Part shown: positions 6,875-15,512 of the stretch, in pieces
How positions within the stretch are numbered: position 1 is the stretch's first letter
Layout of the letters: each line of letters starts with the position of its first letter
NCBI RefSeq assembly: GCF_014302995.1
Contig: NZ_CP060295.1
Span: 6,563,501 to 6,627,500 of the forward strand
Source of the DNA: Variovorax sp. PAMC26660
GTDB taxonomy: Bacteria > Pseudomonadota > Gammaproteobacteria > Burkholderiales > Burkholderiaceae_C
Direction of reading: 5' to 3'
DNA length: 64,000 nucleotides
Translations under genes and position numbers: made by a program
Notes under the pieces: generated by a model
Told to the model about the DNA's origin: nothing
The model's database searches: none
The model's input: the letters and a program-made list of their open reading frames with translations, nothing else

Positions 6875-7770
6875 CAATCCTTCTGCTTCCCGACAAGACC
6901 TGAGGCTCCAGGCACCGCCTCTGGTGCAGCGATCCGCAGTTCAACTCCCTGGGCCAGCGCCGCGTCGCGCGCCTCTTGCGGCAGCCGCGCATCGCAGACC
7001 CAGTGCGTTACCGCGCCGAAGGGAACCACCGAGACCAGCGCGCGCTGGCCCCACTTGTTGCTGTCCACGATCGCGCACACATGCCGGCTGCGCTCCATCA
7101 CCGCATGCTTGACCTGCGTCTCGAGATGATTGGTGTTGGTCCAGCCGGCCTCGGCATCGACCCCGCGCGCGCCCATGAAGAACAGGTCGAAATGGAAATT
7201 CGCCACCTGCGCCAGCGTCATCGGGCCCACCGCGCTCACACCGGTGGCGTAGATCTCGCCGCCAATCGCGTAGATGTCGTAGGGCGTGCGGCCCACCAGT
7301 TCGGCGGCGATGTTGATGCCGTTGGTGACGATCGCGAGCTGCTTCACGTTCTTCAGGCCCTGCATGATCGCGCGCGCCACTTCCATCGAGGTGGTGCCGG
7401 CGTCGAGGTAGATCGACCAGCCGTCCTGGATCAGGCCGACCGCTGCCGCGCCGATCTGCTGCTTCTGCGAAGAGCCTTCCTGGATGCGCACGCCGAACGC
7501 GGTGTCGCGCCCGATCGGCAATGCGCCGCCGTGCACCCGCTTGAGCAGGCCGGCGTCGTGCATCTCCTGCAGGTCGCGCCGCAGCGTCATCTCCGACAGG
7601 GTGAAACGGCGCGCCATGTCGCTGACCCGGCAGGCGCCCTCTTGTGCGAGCACCTTCAGGATCAGCATGTGACGGTGCTCTGCCGTGGTCGCCTGCAGGG
7701 CTTCCTGCGGCGATGGATCGGACGGCGGCTCGGAGGCCATGGGCGCGGGGCGGGAAGCGTTTCGGGTCAT
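6874..7770 (-). CDS. DeoR/GlpR-family transcriptional regulator
   Basis: A 298-residue repressor-type protein. A helix-turn-helix near residues 45-95 carries the family pattern (VSDMARRFTLSEMTLRRDL, then LLKRVHGGA). The sugar-phosphate-sensing domain follows, with DAGTTSMEVA and the IVTNGINIA region. Members are usually released from DNA by a sugar phosphate, which fits its place 18 bases downstream of a ribulose-5-phosphate epimerase gene. The first 30 residues are poorly conserved, so the true start may be a few codons later. Likely target: the promoter region at 14383-14614, which has several TTCG half-sites of the kind GlpR-like proteins bind. Confidence 0.92.
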   Translation of the reverse strand: MTRNASRPAPMASEPPSDPSPQEALQATTAEHRHMLILKVLAQEGACRVSDMARRFTLSEMTLRRDLQEMHDAGLLKRVHGGALPIGRDTAFGVRIQEGSSQKQQIGAAAVGLIQDGWSIYLDAGTTSMEVARAIMQGLKNVKQLAIVTNGINIAAELVGRTPYDIYAIGGEIYATGVSAVGPMTLAQVANFHFDLFFMGARGVDAEAGWTNTNHLETQVKHAVMERSRHVCAIVDSNKWGQRALVSVVPFGAVTHWVCDARLPQEARDAALAQGVELRIAAPEAVPGASGLVGKQKD

Positions 7771-7788
7771 CGCGAGGTTGTTTATCTG

Positions 7789-8484
7789 TCAGGACTGCCC
7801 ATAGTAGGCGCCGGCGCCATGCTTGCGTTCGTAGTGCTTGCGGATCACTGCGGGCGGCAACTCGCGCGCCGCGGGATCGATCGATTGCGTGAGGTAGGCC
7901 ATCTGCGCCAGCTCCTCGAGCACGCGAGCGTTGTACACGGATTTCATGGCGGTTTTTCCCCAGGTGAACGGTCCATGGCACGACACCACGATCATCTCGA
8001 CCTCCTGCGGCGAGATGCCATGCATTCTGCGCACGATCTGCAGCCCGGTTTCTTCTTCGTAGTCGCGCGCCACGGCTTCGTCGCTGATGACTTCGGTCAC
8101 TGGAACAGCCACGGTCAGGTGATCGGCGTGCGTGGTCCCGTAGATGGGGATCGCACGCCTTGCCTGTGCCCAGGCAACCGCATGCACCGAGTGCGTGTGA
8201 CACACCCCGCCGATGCCCTCGAACGCACGATAGAGCACCGCGTGGGTCTTGGTATCGCTGGACGGACGGAGCGTGCCTTCGACGACGCGCGATTCAAGAT
8301 CGACCACCACCATGTCGTCGGCGGACATCTGTTCGTAGGGAATGCCGCTCGGCTTGATGGCAAACACGCCTTGCCGGGCATCGAATGCGCTCACGTTGCC
8401 GAAGGTGTACAGCGCCAAGGCCTGCTTCGGGATTTCCAGATTGGCCTCATAGGCCTCGCGTTTGAGTTCTTTATGCAGCGTCAT
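7789..8484 (-). CDS. araD: L-ribulose-5-phosphate 4-epimerase
   Basis: A 231-residue class II aldolase/epimerase-fold enzyme, the usual length for AraD, SgbE and UlaF. It interconverts L-ribulose 5-phosphate and D-xylulose 5-phosphate. Visible signatures are YTFGNVSA, AIKPSGIPYE, LRPSSDTKTH, the metal-binding GVCHTHSVHA and the ISCHG-like VVSCHGPF. The start overlaps the preceding kinase gene by 14 bases, so both are cotranslated. It supplies the exit of the pathway into the pentose phosphate pool. An SgbE/UlaF-like role on another sugar cannot be separated from AraD by eye. Confidence 0.93.
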   Translation of the reverse strand: MTLHKELKREAYEANLEIPKQALALYTFGNVSAFDARQGVFAIKPSGIPYEQMSADDMVVVDLESRVVEGTLRPSSDTKTHAVLYRAFEGIGGVCHTHSVHAVAWAQARRAIPIYGTTHADHLTVAVPVTEVISDEAVARDYEEETGLQIVRRMHGISPQEVEMIVVSCHGPFTWGKTAMKSVYNARVLEELAQMAYLTQSIDPAARELPPAVIRKHYERKHGAGAYYGQS

Positions 8485-10132
8485 GGGCCATCACCTCTTG
8501 CTTCATCCCTTGCACCAAGGCGCCCATCTCCTGATAGCGCCGGAACAGTGAGCGGTACTGCGCGGCCTCCCGGGCCTGTGGCTCGTAGACCAGATCGAAC
8601 CCGCAGGCCATCGCCTGCTGCGCGGCTGGGATGTCGGCATGCAGGCCGCATGCGACTGCCGCACACATCGCGGCGCCCAGCGCCACCGCCTGCTCCGACT
8701 TCGCCACGCGGATGCGCTGGTCGAACACATTGGCCTGGATCTGCATCAACAGCGCCGACTTGCGCGCCACGCCACCGATTGCCAGCACCTCGTCGATGCG
8801 CACGCCCGCTTCGGTGAAGCGGTCGACGATCGCCTTCGCACCGAAGGCCGTGGCCTCGACCAGCGCGCGGTAGAGCTGCGGCGCCGAGCTGCCCAGCGAC
8901 AGGCCGAACAGCGCGCCGTGCAGCGTCTGGTCGGCATAGGGCGTGCGGCGCCCGTTGAGCCAATCGAGCGCGGCCACACCATGCGCGCCGGGCGGCTCCA
9001 GCGCGGCGGCACGCTCGAGCATCGGCAGCAACTCGGTGCGCAACGCATCGCGGTTCGGCCCCTCGGGCAGTGGCCACTCCAGCACCCGCGCGAACCATGC
9101 GAAGCCGTCACCGACGGCAGACTGCCCTGCCTCAAGGCCGATGGCCCCGGCCATCACCGATCCGTCGACCTGACCGCAGATGCCCTCGACCACGCGGTCG
9201 CCCAGCTCATCGGTCGGGGCCAGCACGATGTCGCAGGTCGAGGTCCCCATGATCTTCACCAGTGTGTGGGCGCGGATGCCGGCGCCGACGGCGCCCATGT
9301 GGGCATCGAAGGCCCCCACGCCGACCACGACCTCGTCCGGCAGGCCCAGTCGGCCAGCCCACGCGGGCGTCAGTGTGCCGATGGGCGTCTCGGCGGTCCA
9401 GGTGTCCTCGTACAGCCGCGCACGAATGCCGTCGAGCAGCGGATCGATGTGGCTCAGGAAGGCCTGCGACGGCAGGCCGCCATGGCCCTCGTTCCACATC
9501 GCCTTGTGGCCGGCGGCGCAGCGGCTGCGGCGCATCAGCCGTGGCGCGGTGGTGCCCGTCAACTCGGCCGGCAGCCAGTCGCAATGCTCCACCCAACTCG
9601 CGGTGGCCGCGCGCACCTGCGCATCGTGCCGGAACACCCACAGCAGGTTGGCCCAGTACCACTCGGCCGAGTAGACGCCGCCGATGTGCGCGGTGTAGTC
9701 GACACCGCCCCAGGTCTTTGCGGCGGCGGTGATCTGCTCGGCCTCGAGCGTGGCGCTGTGGTCCTTCCACATCAGGAACATCGCGTTCGGGTTGTCGGCG
9801 AAAGCCGGACGCAGCGCCAGCGGACAGCCGGTTTCGTCGACCGGCGCCGAGGTGGAGCCGGTGGTCGCGATCGACAGGCCGCGCACGCCCGCACGCACTG
9901 CGGGCGTCACCTGCGACACCGCGGCACGCACCGCCTGGGTCAGCGCATCGAGATGGTCCTGCGGATGCTGGCGAAAAATACGCCGCATCGGGTCGCAATA
10001 CAGGCCGGCCGCCCATCGGGGAAAGGCCGCCACAGCGCTGGCGAGTTCCTCGCCGGTGGTGGTGTCCGCGATCACGCAGCGGCACGAGTCGGAGCCGAAA
10101 TCGACGCCGATGACATAGGTACTGGAGATCAT
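8471..10132 (-). CDS. araB: FGGY-family carbohydrate kinase, ribulokinase-like
   Basis: A 553-residue kinase close in length to AraB. It begins with the ATP-binding segment YVIGVDFGSDSCR, has the AraB-like TGSTSAPVDE region and GTSTCDIVLA, and ends with an adenosine-binding GGVARKSALLMQIQANV segment. It would phosphorylate a keto-pentose such as L-ribulose, feeding the adjacent epimerase. No arabinose isomerase gene is present nearby, so the entering sugar may already be a ketose or be converted elsewhere. It lies 5 bases downstream of the ABC permease and overlaps araD by 14 bases. Confidence 0.9.
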   Translation of the reverse strand: MISSTYVIGVDFGSDSCRCVIADTTTGEELASAVAAFPRWAAGLYCDPMRRIFRQHPQDHLDALTQAVRAAVSQVTPAVRAGVRGLSIATTGSTSAPVDETGCPLALRPAFADNPNAMFLMWKDHSATLEAEQITAAAKTWGGVDYTAHIGGVYSAEWYWANLLWVFRHDAQVRAATASWVEHCDWLPAELTGTTAPRLMRRSRCAAGHKAMWNEGHGGLPSQAFLSHIDPLLDGIRARLYEDTWTAETPIGTLTPAWAGRLGLPDEVVVGVGAFDAHMGAVGAGIRAHTLVKIMGTSTCDIVLAPTDELGDRVVEGICGQVDGSVMAGAIGLEAGQSAVGDGFAWFARVLEWPLPEGPNRDALRTELLPMLERAAALEPPGAHGVAALDWLNGRRTPYADQTLHGALFGLSLGSSAPQLYRALVEATAFGAKAIVDRFTEAGVRIDEVLAIGGVARKSALLMQIQANVFDQRIRVAKSEQAVALGAAMCAAVACGLHADIPAAQQAMACGFDLVYEPQAREAAQYRSLFRRYQEMGALVQGMKQEVMAHDAA

Positions 10133-10137
10133 GGCGT

Positions 10138-11163
10138 TCAGTGTTGCGCCTGCTTCTGCCGCCATCTGTCGATGACAACTGCCAGCAGGATCACGACGCC
10201 CTTGGCCACGTACTGCCAGAACGACGAGACACCGAGGATGGTCAGGCCGTTGTTGATCACGCCGATGATCAGCGCGCCGATGATGGTGCCGCCGATCGAG
10301 CCCACGCCGCCCATCAGGCTGGTGCCGCCCAGCACCACCGCCGCGATCGCGTCGAGTTCGTAGCCGGTGCCCCAGTTGCCGTTGGCGCCGAACAGCCGGC
10401 TGGCGGACATCGCGCCGGCGAGGCCCGAGAACAGGCCGCTGATGGCATAGACGAAGATCAACACGCCGCCCACGCCGATGCCCGTGAGGCGCGCCGCCTC
10501 GGGGTTGCCGCCGACCGCGTAGATGTGCAGCCCGAGGATGGTCTTGCGCAGGATGACCCACGACAGCAGCGTCACGCCGGCGGCGATCCACACCAGCCAG
10601 GGCAGCCCCAGGAAGTCTTCGTTGCCGATCCAGCCGAAGCTCGGGATCTCGCTGTTGAGCACCGTGGTGCCATCGGCGAACAGGTAGGCGGCGCCGCGCA
10701 ACGCGGTCATGGTGCCCAGCGTCACGATGAAGGGGTTGATCTTGAGCAGCGCCACCGTGGTGCCGTTGAGCAGCCCCATCAGCAAGCCCGTGGCGAGGAA
10801 CACGGGCAGCGACAGCCCGGCATGGGACGTGAGCGAGGTCAGCATGCCCAGCACGGCGGACACGGCCAGCATCGAGCCCACCGAAAGATCGATCCCGGCG
10901 GTCAGGATGACGAAGGTCATGCCGGCCGCGAGCACCAGGTTGATCGAGACCTGGCGCAGGATGTTCATCGTGTTCGCAGTGGTCGCGAAGTTCGAGCCGC
11001 CGTCGCCCGAGACGTAGACCGTGAGGCCCCAGAAGACGACATAGAGGATCAGCAGCGCAGGCAGCATGCCCAGGCGCTGGAGGATGCCGGCCGCGCGGCC
11101 GGTGCGGACGTGGGCACTGGTCCGCGCAGGCGGCAGGGCCGCGGAGGTAAGAGTCTTTGACAT
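10138..11163 (-). CDS. Sugar ABC transporter permease (RbsC/AraH family)
   Basis: A 341-residue inner-membrane protein with about eight to ten hydrophobic helices after a 25-residue cytoplasmic lead. The family stretches AGMTFVILTAGIDLSVGSML and GRINPFIVTLG-like INPFIVTLGTM are present, together with a C-terminal GGTSLMGGVGSIGGT loop. It should form the channel of the importer whose ATPase and binding protein are encoded at 11915-14382. Unusually, the HAD phosphatase gene sits between the permease and ATPase genes. ATG 11163 is the natural start. Confidence 0.94.
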   Translation of the reverse strand: MSKTLTSAALPPARTSAHVRTGRAAGILQRLGMLPALLILYVVFWGLTVYVSGDGGSNFATTANTMNILRQVSINLVLAAGMTFVILTAGIDLSVGSMLAVSAVLGMLTSLTSHAGLSLPVFLATGLLMGLLNGTTVALLKINPFIVTLGTMTALRGAAYLFADGTTVLNSEIPSFGWIGNEDFLGLPWLVWIAAGVTLLSWVILRKTILGLHIYAVGGNPEAARLTGIGVGGVLIFVYAISGLFSGLAGAMSASRLFGANGNWGTGYELDAIAAVVLGGTSLMGGVGSIGGTIIGALIIGVINNGLTILGVSSFWQYVAKGVVILLAVVIDRWRQKQAQH

Positions 11164-11198
11164 GGTGATTTCTTGAAGGTGTAAGACGGCGCGCGAAT

Positions 11199-11918
11199 TC
11201 AGCGCGGCGTGCGTGCCGAATTCGCGTGCGCCTGTTGCAGCAGTTCGGGTGTCAGGGCTTCCATGCTGTCGATGCGCAGGTCGGCCAGCGCGAGCGCTTC
11301 GGGCGACAGCGGGTAGTCGGGGCTGGGTGCGGCGATGGCGGCCATGCCGGCGGCCTTGAGCGAGCGCAGGCCGTTGGCGCTGTCCTCGATGCCGATGGCC
11401 GCGTGCGGTGCGACGCCGATGCGCGCGAGTGCAAGCAGGTAGATGTCGGGGGCCGGCTTGCCGTGTTCGACATCGTCACCGCAGACCACGGCCTGCATCA
11501 GCGGCGCAAGTCCACTGGCCTGCAGCACATGGTGGGCGAGTTCGGCTGGCGAGCCCGTGGCCAGCGCCACCACGTGCGATCGCGCGGCCATCTGCACGGC
11601 GGCAACGGCACCGGCACGCAGGGGCAGATGGCGTCGGTACTGCGCCAGCATGCGGCCCACGATCTCGCGCGCGACCGCCGCTTCGTCCATGCCGTTGCGC
11701 TCGCGCAGTTGCAGGCGCTCGACCATGATGCGCGACCAGGCTGCGGTGTTCGTGCCCATCGTGGACTCCTGGTCCTCGGTGGTCCAGTGTGCGCCAATGC
11801 TCTGCGCGAAGTCCTCCCGCACGCGCTGCCAGACGATCTCGGTGTCGATCAGGACCCCGTCCATGTCGAAGACCACGGCTTGAAGGGGAGAGGGATGCGT
11901 TTCTGTGAAGGCGTTCAT
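11199..11918 (-). CDS. HAD-superfamily sugar-phosphate phosphatase
   Basis: A 239-residue haloacid-dehalogenase-like hydrolase of the beta-phosphoglucomutase / YniC subgroup. The nucleophile motif is FDMDGVLIDTE, motif II is ALATGSPAEL, and motifs III/IV fall in HGKPAPDIYLLAL and IEDSANGLRSL. The small helical cap lies between motifs I and II. Its ATG overlaps the stop of the ATPase gene by 4 bases (ATGA), so it belongs to the operon. A role in removing dead-end sugar phosphates is plausible. The exact substrate is unknown. Confidence 0.88.
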   Translation of the reverse strand: MNAFTETHPSPLQAVVFDMDGVLIDTEIVWQRVREDFAQSIGAHWTTEDQESTMGTNTAAWSRIMVERLQLRERNGMDEAAVAREIVGRMLAQYRRHLPLRAGAVAAVQMAARSHVVALATGSPAELAHHVLQASGLAPLMQAVVCGDDVEHGKPAPDIYLLALARIGVAPHAAIGIEDSANGLRSLKAAGMAAIAAPSPDYPLSPEALALADLRIDSMEALTPELLQQAHANSARTPR

Positions 11919-13426
11919 GCGATGTGCCGCTCCGGCTCGGGAGCGTTGACTGCGAGTTGAATGATGTTTTCCTGGGTGATGCGATCGCCCTCGAGTTCGC
12001 CCGCAATGGCACCTTCGCGCATCACGAGCACGCGGTCGCACACACCGACGATCTCGGGCAGCTCGCTGGAGATCACGACCACGGCGACACCGGCGTCGGA
12101 CAGCTCGCCGATGATCTTGTAGATCTCGCTCTTGGCACCGACGTCGACGCCGCGCGTCGGCTCGTCGAGGATCAGCACGCGCGGCTGGATCTCGAGCCAG
12201 CGCGCCAGCAGCAGCTTCTGCTGGTTGCCGCCCGACAGCGCGCCCACGATGCCCTGCGGGCCGGAGATCTTCACGTTCAGCCGCGTGATGGCCTGGCGCG
12301 TCAGCCGGTCGAGCGCGCCGTGGTTCAGCACGCCCGCCACCGCGTGCCTGGGCAACACGTTGATTGCGACGTTGGTCAGCGCGCTGAGCTGCAGGAACAG
12401 GCCCTGCCCCTTGCGGTCCTCGGGCACATAGCCCAGGCCGAGGCGGATGGCGTCGAGCGGGCGGCGCACGTCGACCGGCTTGCCGTCGACGCGGATGATT
12501 CCGCCGGTGCGCGCGTCCGCTCCCACCACGAGCCGTGCAAGCTCCGAGCGCCCTGCCCCGACCAGGCCGGCCAGGCCGAGCACCTCGCCCGCATGCACCT
12601 TGAGGCTGCTCGGTGGATTGCGCGGCCCGCTCACGTTCTGCAGTTCCAGCATCACGCGGCCGGGCTTGCGCTGGCCGCGGTGCTGGTAGAAATCGGTGAG
12701 CGTGCGCCCGACCATCATCTGGACGATGCGCTGCTCGTCGATCTCGTCGCGCGCCAGGTCGGCCACGTGGCAGCCATCGCGCAGCACCGTCACGCGGTCG
12801 GCCAGCGCCGTGACCTCGGCCATCCGGTGGCTGATGTAGATGATCGCGATGCCGTCGTCGCGCAGTCGGCGCATCACGCGAAACAGGTGCGCCGTCTCGC
12901 GGTCCGACAGCGCGGCCGTCGGCTCGTCCATGATCAGGATGCGGCCCTTGTGCACCAGTGCCCGCGCGATCTCTACCTGCTGCTGCTCGGCGATCGACAG
13001 CCGCCCGGCCGGCCAGTCGGCGCCGAACTGCGCGCCGAGCTGCTGCAGCACGCGCTCGGTCTCGCGCAGCATCCGCGCACGGTCGACCAGCCAGAGCGCC
13101 GCGCGCGGCTCGTTGCCCATGAACACGTTCTCCGCCACCGTGAGGTGGGCCGCGATGCTGAGCTCCTGGTAGATCAGGTTGATGCCCGCGCGCTGCCCAT
13201 GGCTGGGGCTGCGGATGGCCACGGGCTGACCCGCCACCCGGATCTGCCCCGCGTCCGGTTGGTAGACACCCGAGAGAATCTTCATCAGCGTGCTCTTGCC
13301 CGCGCCGTTCTCGCCCATGAGGGCGTGGATTTCGCCGGGGCGCACCTGCAGGCGCATGTCCTGCAGCGCGCGGGTGGCGCCGAAGCGCTTGTGGATCCCC
13401 GACATCTCCAGAACGAATTCGCCCAT
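11915..13426 (-). CDS. Sugar ABC transporter ATP-binding protein (RbsA/AraG family)
   Basis: A 503-residue double ATPase. The first domain has Walker A GENGAGKST, signature LSIAEQQQVEIARAL and Walker B ILIMDEPTAAL. The second has the degenerate Walker A GLVGAGRSE typical of this family, signature LSGGNQQKLLLARW and ILDEPTRGVDVG. ATG 13426 is chosen because the first beta strand (VLEMSGIHKRFG) follows at once. It energises import together with the permease at 10138-11163 and the binding protein at 13441-14382. The preceding gap is 14 bases. Confidence 0.95.
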   Translation of the reverse strand: MGEFVLEMSGIHKRFGATRALQDMRLQVRPGEIHALMGENGAGKSTLMKILSGVYQPDAGQIRVAGQPVAIRSPSHGQRAGINLIYQELSIAAHLTVAENVFMGNEPRAALWLVDRARMLRETERVLQQLGAQFGADWPAGRLSIAEQQQVEIARALVHKGRILIMDEPTAALSDRETAHLFRVMRRLRDDGIAIIYISHRMAEVTALADRVTVLRDGCHVADLARDEIDEQRIVQMMVGRTLTDFYQHRGQRKPGRVMLELQNVSGPRNPPSSLKVHAGEVLGLAGLVGAGRSELARLVVGADARTGGIIRVDGKPVDVRRPLDAIRLGLGYVPEDRKGQGLFLQLSALTNVAINVLPRHAVAGVLNHGALDRLTRQAITRLNVKISGPQGIVGALSGGNQQKLLLARWLEIQPRVLILDEPTRGVDVGAKSEIYKIIGELSDAGVAVVVISSELPEIVGVCDRVLVMREGAIAGELEGDRITQENIIQLAVNAPEPERHIA

Positions 13427-13440
13427 GGTCGCCTGCGTGC

Positions 13441-14382
13441 TCAACGCACCCAGCCCTTGTAGCTGCCGATGTTGTCGCGCGTGGTGAGCGGCGTCGCCAT
13501 CAGGTTCATCGTCTTGGGCGGCTTGCGGCCATTGAGCAGGCCGTAACCCACGCGAATGCTTTCGGCGGCCATCCCGTTGGGGTCCTGCGCTGGCGTGACG
13601 ACGAACAGCGAATCCTTGGCCTTGAGCGCGGCTTCGCCGTCGGGCGAACCGTCGACGCCGCCGGTCACCTTGATGTCGGTGCGGCGGGCTTGGCGAATCG
13701 CGAGTTCCGCGCCGATGGCCGTCGGGTCGTTGATGCCGAACACGGCATCGATCTTCGGCTGCGCCGTCAGGATGTTGGCCATCGCGGCGAGCCCGCCGTC
13801 GCGGCTGCCCTTGGCGTCCTGGTTGTCCGACACGAGCTTGATGCCGGGGTACTTCGCCAGGGTCTCCTTGCAGCCCTTGACGCGGTCCATGATCGACGAC
13901 ACCGGCGGACCGTTGACGATCACGAAGTTGCCCTTGCCGCCGATGCGTTCGGCCAGGAACTTGCACGACTCGGCCCCAGCCATCGCGTTGTCGGACATCA
14001 CGGTGGCATCGGCCCCTTCGGCCGTCACGTCCACCGCCACAACGATGACGCCCGCGGCGCGCGCCTTCCGCACGGCGGGGCCGACCCCCTTGGAATCGGC
14101 AGCGCCGAGCACGATCACGTCGACCTTGTTGGCGATGAAGTTGTCGATCTGGTCGACCTGCGTGTTCAGGTCGTACTTGCTCGACACCGTGGTCACCTTC
14201 ACCGCCGGATTGATCTTCCTGGCCTCGGCTTCCGCACTGCGGCCGATGGCCACGAAGAACGGGTTGGCCATGTCCCCCAGCGTGATACCGACGGATTTGA
14301 GCGGCTTGTCCTGGGCGAACGCGTGGCCTGCGAACAGGGCGAGGGTTGCGGCTGCGACGCAGCGGGTGATCGACTTCTTCAT
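13441..14382 (-). CDS. Periplasmic sugar-binding protein (RbsB-like)
   Basis: A 313-residue solute receptor with a signal peptide at residues 1-23 (MKKSITRCV, then GHAFAQ). The mature protein follows the Peripla_BP_4 pattern: GITLGDMANPFFVAIGRS, QIDNFIANKVDVIVLGAAD and IDAVFGINDPTAIGAELA. It is the first gene of the pentose operon. A strong AAGGAG site lies about 10 bases before the ATG. It will define which sugar enters; from sequence alone ribose, ribulose, arabinose or a pentitol are all possible. Confidence 0.94.
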   Translation of the reverse strand: MKKSITRCVAAATLALFAGHAFAQDKPLKSVGITLGDMANPFFVAIGRSAEAEARKINPAVKVTTVSSKYDLNTQVDQIDNFIANKVDVIVLGAADSKGVGPAVRKARAAGVIVVAVDVTAEGADATVMSDNAMAGAESCKFLAERIGGKGNFVIVNGPPVSSIMDRVKGCKETLAKYPGIKLVSDNQDAKGSRDGGLAAMANILTAQPKIDAVFGINDPTAIGAELAIRQARRTDIKVTGGVDGSPDGEAALKAKDSLFVVTPAQDPNGMAAESIRVGYGLLNGRKPPKTMNLMATPLTTRDNIGSYKGWVR

Positions 14383-14614
14383 GGATGGGTCTCCTTGCGA
14401 ATGCTCTTGTTGAAGGTGCGCGCTAACGTCGAGCGTGCGTTCGTTCGGTTGAACGGACGGAATTCTATTGTTCATTCGGACATTTAAATTCGCACAAAAT
14501 CGAAATTTATCTCAGGGAAATCCCTTTGTATTTGTCCGTTTATGTTCGTATTTGATGCTGCATACTTGCCGCGCCTTGCGACTTCGCAATGCAAAGAAAA
14601 GGGGAAAGACAGGC
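14383..14614. promoter_or_regulatory. Divergent promoter region of the pentose operon and ribokinase-araC pair
   Basis: A 232-base AT-richer gap. It holds the dyad CGTTCGGTTGAACG at 14442-14455 and several more TTCG/CGAA half-sites (around 14474, 14489, 14501 and 14544). DeoR/GlpR-type repressors commonly recognise TTCG-containing repeats, and one is encoded in the operon; the AraC-type protein at 15513 is a second candidate. No clean sigma-70 promoter could be fixed by eye. Confidence 0.55.
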
Positions 14615-15508
14615 ATGACTCGCTTGCTGGTGGTGGGCAGCATCAACATGGACTACGTGTTCGAGGCGTCATGCCTGCCGCGCAACGGCGAGACGCTGGG
14701 CGGGCAGAGCTTTCGGCGCACGCCCGGCGGCAAGGGTGCCGACCAGGCGGTCGCGGCCGCGCGCCTGGGCGCCGAAACCTGGCTCGTTGGTTGCACCGGT
14801 GACGATGCCGAGGGGCATGGGCTGCTGGACCACCTGCGCGCCGAAGGCGTGTGCACCGACCATGTCGCCACGACGGTCGACGCGCCCACCGGCGCCGCGG
14901 CGGTTTTCGCGTGCCAGGGCGAAAGCGCCGTGACGGTGGTGCCGGGTGCCAACCATCGGTTGACCCCCGCCCACGTGCGCACCGCCGAGACCTTGTTCGC
15001 CCGCAGCGACATGGTGCTGGCCGAGTTGGGCATCCCGATGGCAGCCGCGATGGAAGCGGCCGCGCTCGCCCATCGCTTCGGCAAGCCCTTCCTGCTGACC
15101 GCCTCCCCCGCTGGCGCGATCCCGCCCGAACTGTTGCAACGGGTGAATCTCTTCCTGACCAACCAGCACGAACTCATGATGGGCTTCGGCGACGGCCAAA
15201 CCGAATGGCGCGCGCTGCTGGCGAAGTGGCCGGGGCGCATCGTCGTGACGCGCGGCGACGAAGGCGCGGCGCATGTCGATGGGCAAGGCACCCTGCACGA
15301 ACAGCCCGCCTTCCGCGTTCCGGTGCTCGACACGACCGGCGCCGGTGACGCCTTCGCCGCGGCGCTGGCGGTCCATTGGGCGCTCGGCATCCCGCAGGCG
15401 ATGCGGATGGCCTGCGCGGTGGCTGCCATGGCGGTTCGCGGCTTCGGCTCCCAGAGCACGCTGCCAACCCGGCAGGAGCTTTGGGACTTTCTTGAAAACG
15501 CCGGCTGA
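14615..15508 (+). CDS. PfkB-family carbohydrate kinase (ribokinase-like)
   Basis: A 297-residue sugar kinase. The N-terminal LLVVGSINMDYVF and GGKGADQAVAAARLG region, and the catalytic DTTGAGDAFAAAL with its Asp base, are all present. It probably phosphorylates ribose or a related sugar brought in by the divergent ABC system. ATG 14615 follows the purine-rich AAAGGGGAAAG at 14596-14606. The gene is paired with the AraC-type regulator 4 bases downstream. Confidence 0.9.
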   Translation: MTRLLVVGSINMDYVFEASCLPRNGETLGGQSFRRTPGGKGADQAVAAARLGAETWLVGCTGDDAEGHGLLDHLRAEGVCTDHVATTVDAPTGAAAVFACQGESAVTVVPGANHRLTPAHVRTAETLFARSDMVLAELGIPMAAAMEAAALAHRFGKPFLLTASPAGAIPPELLQRVNLFLTNQHELMMGFGDGQTEWRALLAKWPGRIVVTRGDEGAAHVDGQGTLHEQPAFRVPVLDTTGAGDAFAAALAVHWALGIPQAMRMACAVAAMAVRGFGSQSTLPTRQELWDFLENAG

Positions 15509-15512
15509 AGCG

